This document shows, piece by piece, positions 62,325 through 64,000 of a DNA stretch of 64,000 bases; position 1 is the stretch's first letter; each line of letters opens with the position of its first letter. The stretch is from positions 662,475-726,474 of the forward strand of contig NZ_JACYVH010000001.1 in assembly GCF_014842255.1 (NCBI RefSeq), given 5' to 3'. Under the pieces are notes generated by a model. It was not told the origin of the DNA. It saw nothing but the letters and a program-made list of their open reading frames with translations, and ran no database searches. A program made the position numbers and the translations under genes. Source of the stretch: Frigoribacterium sp. CFBP 13712. Its GTDB lineage: Bacteria; Actinomycetota; Actinomycetes; Actinomycetales; Microbacteriaceae.

Positions 62325-62933
62325 TCAGAGGATCGTCGTGACGACGTCGACCAGGCTGGGGCGCGCGGGGGCCGAGCCGAAACCGAAGCGCACCGGCGGG
62401 CTGAGCGGCGCCAACGGCCCCAGATCGTCGCCCGCCCGCGTGGTCACGGCCGCCGAGACGTCGCGGACGAGCGTCACGCCGTAGTACTCGCGCTTGCCGC
62501 CGCCCGCCGAGCCGGCCGTCCGCGCACCCCGGACGAGCACCCGCGCGACCGGATCGATCAGCCGGAGCCACAGCGGCGCGGTCGCGACCCGACGCGGCAC
62601 GATGCGCATCAGCATGCCGAGCGGCGACACCGCGCCGACGGTCAGCCGCACGGCGAGATCGCCGGCGGTCACCGCGATGCCGCCGTCGACGCGCCGCGTC
62701 TCGACCGGCACGACGCGCACCTCGTCGAACGTGTAGGTCGACGAGACGTAGTCGGCGACGGCCTGCGAGGGAGCCAGAAGGAGGCGGTGGCCGGTGACGT
62801 CCTCGATCATCACGTCCGTGAAGCGGCCAAGCGGCGAACGTTCCCACATGCCGATCACGACACGCGTGCCCGAGGCGGTGCCGATGCCGGCGATCCGACC
62901 CTCGAAACGGGCTGCAGACGCACGACGACTCAT
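62325..62933 (-). CDS. Hypothetical protein
   Basis: 202 residues from ATG 62933 (MSRRASAARFEGRIAGIGTA). Beta-rich: RVVIGMWERSPLGRFTDVMI, EDVTGHRLLLAPSQAVADYV and EVRVVPVETRRVDGGIAVTA. No signal or span. A conserved actinobacterial protein of unknown function is likely. Ends 258 bp before the flippase start; transcription continues leftwards. Confidence 0.65.
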   Translation of the reverse strand: MSRRASAARFEGRIAGIGTASGTRVVIGMWERSPLGRFTDVMIEDVTGHRLLLAPSQAVADYVSSTYTFDEVRVVPVETRRVDGGIAVTAGDLAVRLTVGAVSPLGMLMRIVPRRVATAPLWLRLIDPVARVLVRGARTAGSAGGGKREYYGVTLVRDVSAAVTTRAGDDLGPLAPLSPPVRFGFGSAPARPSLVDVVTTIL

Positions 62934-63041
62934 GCGGGCGACGGTACGCCGTCGTCGCCGGGGCCGCGCCGTCTTCGCGAGTGCCGACCCGCGCCTCCTA
63001 CGGGGCCGCGTCCTCGGGGACGGCACCGCGCCTCCTCGGAG

Positions 63042-63995
63042 TCAGTACCCGGCGTCGACGTCGACGACTCCGACGGGCTCCTTCGCCGCGGCGAGCGCCT
63101 CGATGTTCGCGCGGACGCGCTCCTGGAAGAGCGGCTCGGTCATGTCGTCGGTGTTCGCCTGATGCGGGGTGATCAGGGCGCGCGGCTCGTTCCAGAGCGG
63201 GTGACCGTCGGGCAGCGGCTCGGGGTCGACCACATCGAGCCCGGCACCGCCGATGGTGCCCTCGGCGAGCGCCGCGACGAGCGCGTCGGTGTCGACGAGG
63301 GGCCCGCGCGCGATGTTGACGAGCACGGCGGTGTCTTTCATGGCGGCGAGCCGCTCGGCGCCGATCAGGCTGGTCGTGCCCTCCGTGAGCGCCGCGGCGA
63401 CGACCACGACGTCGGCGTCGGGCAGCACCTCGTCGAGGCGATCGGTGGTGACGGTGCGTGCGGCGCCCTCGACCTCGCGGGCGGTGCGGACGACCATCGA
63501 CACCTCGACGTCGAACGGCTGCAGCAGCCGGAGCAGCTCGGTGCCGATGCCGCCCGCCCCGATGATCAGCACGTGACCGCCGTTCAGCGAGATGCCGCGC
63601 TGCGTCTGCTCCCACGACGAGGCGCGGGCCCGGATCTGCAGCGACCGCAGCGTGGCCAGTGTGAGCGCGAGCGCGTGCTCGGCGACGGGCGCGCTGTAGG
63701 CGCCCTTCGCACTGGTGAAGACGAGCCCGTCGCGGCGGGTGGCGCGCATGGTCTCGACGTACGCGTCGACCCCGGCGCTCGGCAGCTGCACGACGGCGAC
63801 CCCGGGGTGCTCGTCGACGGCGCGGCGCAGCTCGGCCTGGTCGACGCGGCCGGCGACGACGATCATGCGGGTCTCGTCGCCGAGCTCGACCTCGCGGGCG
63901 CCGGTCTCGGCGAGCGCGCGCCGGGCCGGGGCCGCTCCCCAGGCGGCGGCCTCAGGGGCGGCGGCGGGCAGGATGGTCACGGCGAGATCGGTCAT
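63042..63995 (-). CDS. D-isomer-specific 2-hydroxyacid dehydrogenase
   Basis: 317 residues. NAD-binding GGHVLIIGAGGIGTELLRLL (about 140-160), the catalytic Arg in VLVNIARGPLVDTDALVAAL, the Glu in DPEPLPDGHPLW and the His in ALITPHQAN. Reduces 2-keto acids to D-2-hydroxy acids or the reverse; substrate unknown. Starts 5 bp from the window edge, so its promoter lies outside. Confidence 0.88.
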   Translation of the reverse strand: MTDLAVTILPAAAPEAAAWGAAPARRALAETGAREVELGDETRMIVVAGRVDQAELRRAVDEHPGVAVVQLPSAGVDAYVETMRATRRDGLVFTSAKGAYSAPVAEHALALTLATLRSLQIRARASSWEQTQRGISLNGGHVLIIGAGGIGTELLRLLQPFDVEVSMVVRTAREVEGAARTVTTDRLDEVLPDADVVVVAAALTEGTTSLIGAERLAAMKDTAVLVNIARGPLVDTDALVAALAEGTIGGAGLDVVDPEPLPDGHPLWNEPRALITPHQANTDDMTEPLFQERVRANIEALAAAKEPVGVVDVDAGY

Positions 63996-64000
63996 ACGTC

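Overview
The window is high-GC, densely packed DNA from an actinobacterium. The gene set (an MmsA/MmsB/ChvE-type sugar transporter, LCP protein, Tat lipoproteins, LLM flavoenzymes, Pr6Pr and DUF4166 proteins) and the frequent ATGA/GTGA start-stop overlaps point to Microbacteriaceae; I cannot fix the genus from sequence alone.

Layout. 1-23.2 kb is ordinary chromosome: NAD(P)HX epimerase, a hydrolase, a flavin amine oxidase with a permuted domain order, a Pr6Pr membrane protein, an aldo/keto reductase, an EEP nuclease and a secreted subtilase. It continues with a sugar-ABC operon (chvE-mmsA-mmsB-lacI-LLM), an LCP wall-polymer ligase, and an aldose epimerase/alditol oxidase pair. A LacI-type palindrome lies upstream of both chvE and the alditol oxidase, suggesting shared control. 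23.2-28.9 kb holds a divergent SDR/TetR pair with twin operators, two ECF sigma/membrane-protein pairs facing each other, and a LysE exporter.

28.9-42.4 kb is the most unusual part. An 18-bp imperfect palindrome (consensus CCGATCCCCTATCGGGCA, or CCGATCGTCTATCGGGAC) occurs about 21 times, always in the same orientation, and separates one or two small unrelated genes on either strand (SRPBCC, lipoproteins, small membrane proteins, kinase, DUF2625, MarR/cyclase, GNATs, VOC). One repeat-to-repeat unit, encoding a 40-residue membrane protein, is present twice. Remnants of a relaxase, an MFS gene and an IS30 transposase lie inside. It looks like a cassette array, but with boundary sites unlike classical attC sites and with no recombinase in the window.

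42.7-48.5 kb carries a DUF1349 protein, an ArsR/M23 peptidase pair and a four-gene locus: a small secreted Ala/Gly-rich peptide, a DUF5819 (SdpA-like) protein, an HTTM (SdpB-like) membrane protein and a phytoene-dehydrogenase-like flavoprotein. It resembles an SDP-type antimicrobial peptide system with an added oxidoreductase. 48.6-64 kb returns to ordinary chromosome: an LLM monooxygenase, an MFS exporter, a PRC-barrel protein, and a surface-polysaccharide region (PIG-L deacetylase, large membrane protein, GH16 glucanase, GT4, GT2, flippase), ending with a 2-hydroxyacid dehydrogenase.

A chromosomal word, AGGAGGCGCG, is common in both flanks (about one per 1.7 kb) but almost absent from 23.2-48.5 kb, which supports that middle block being acquired DNA.
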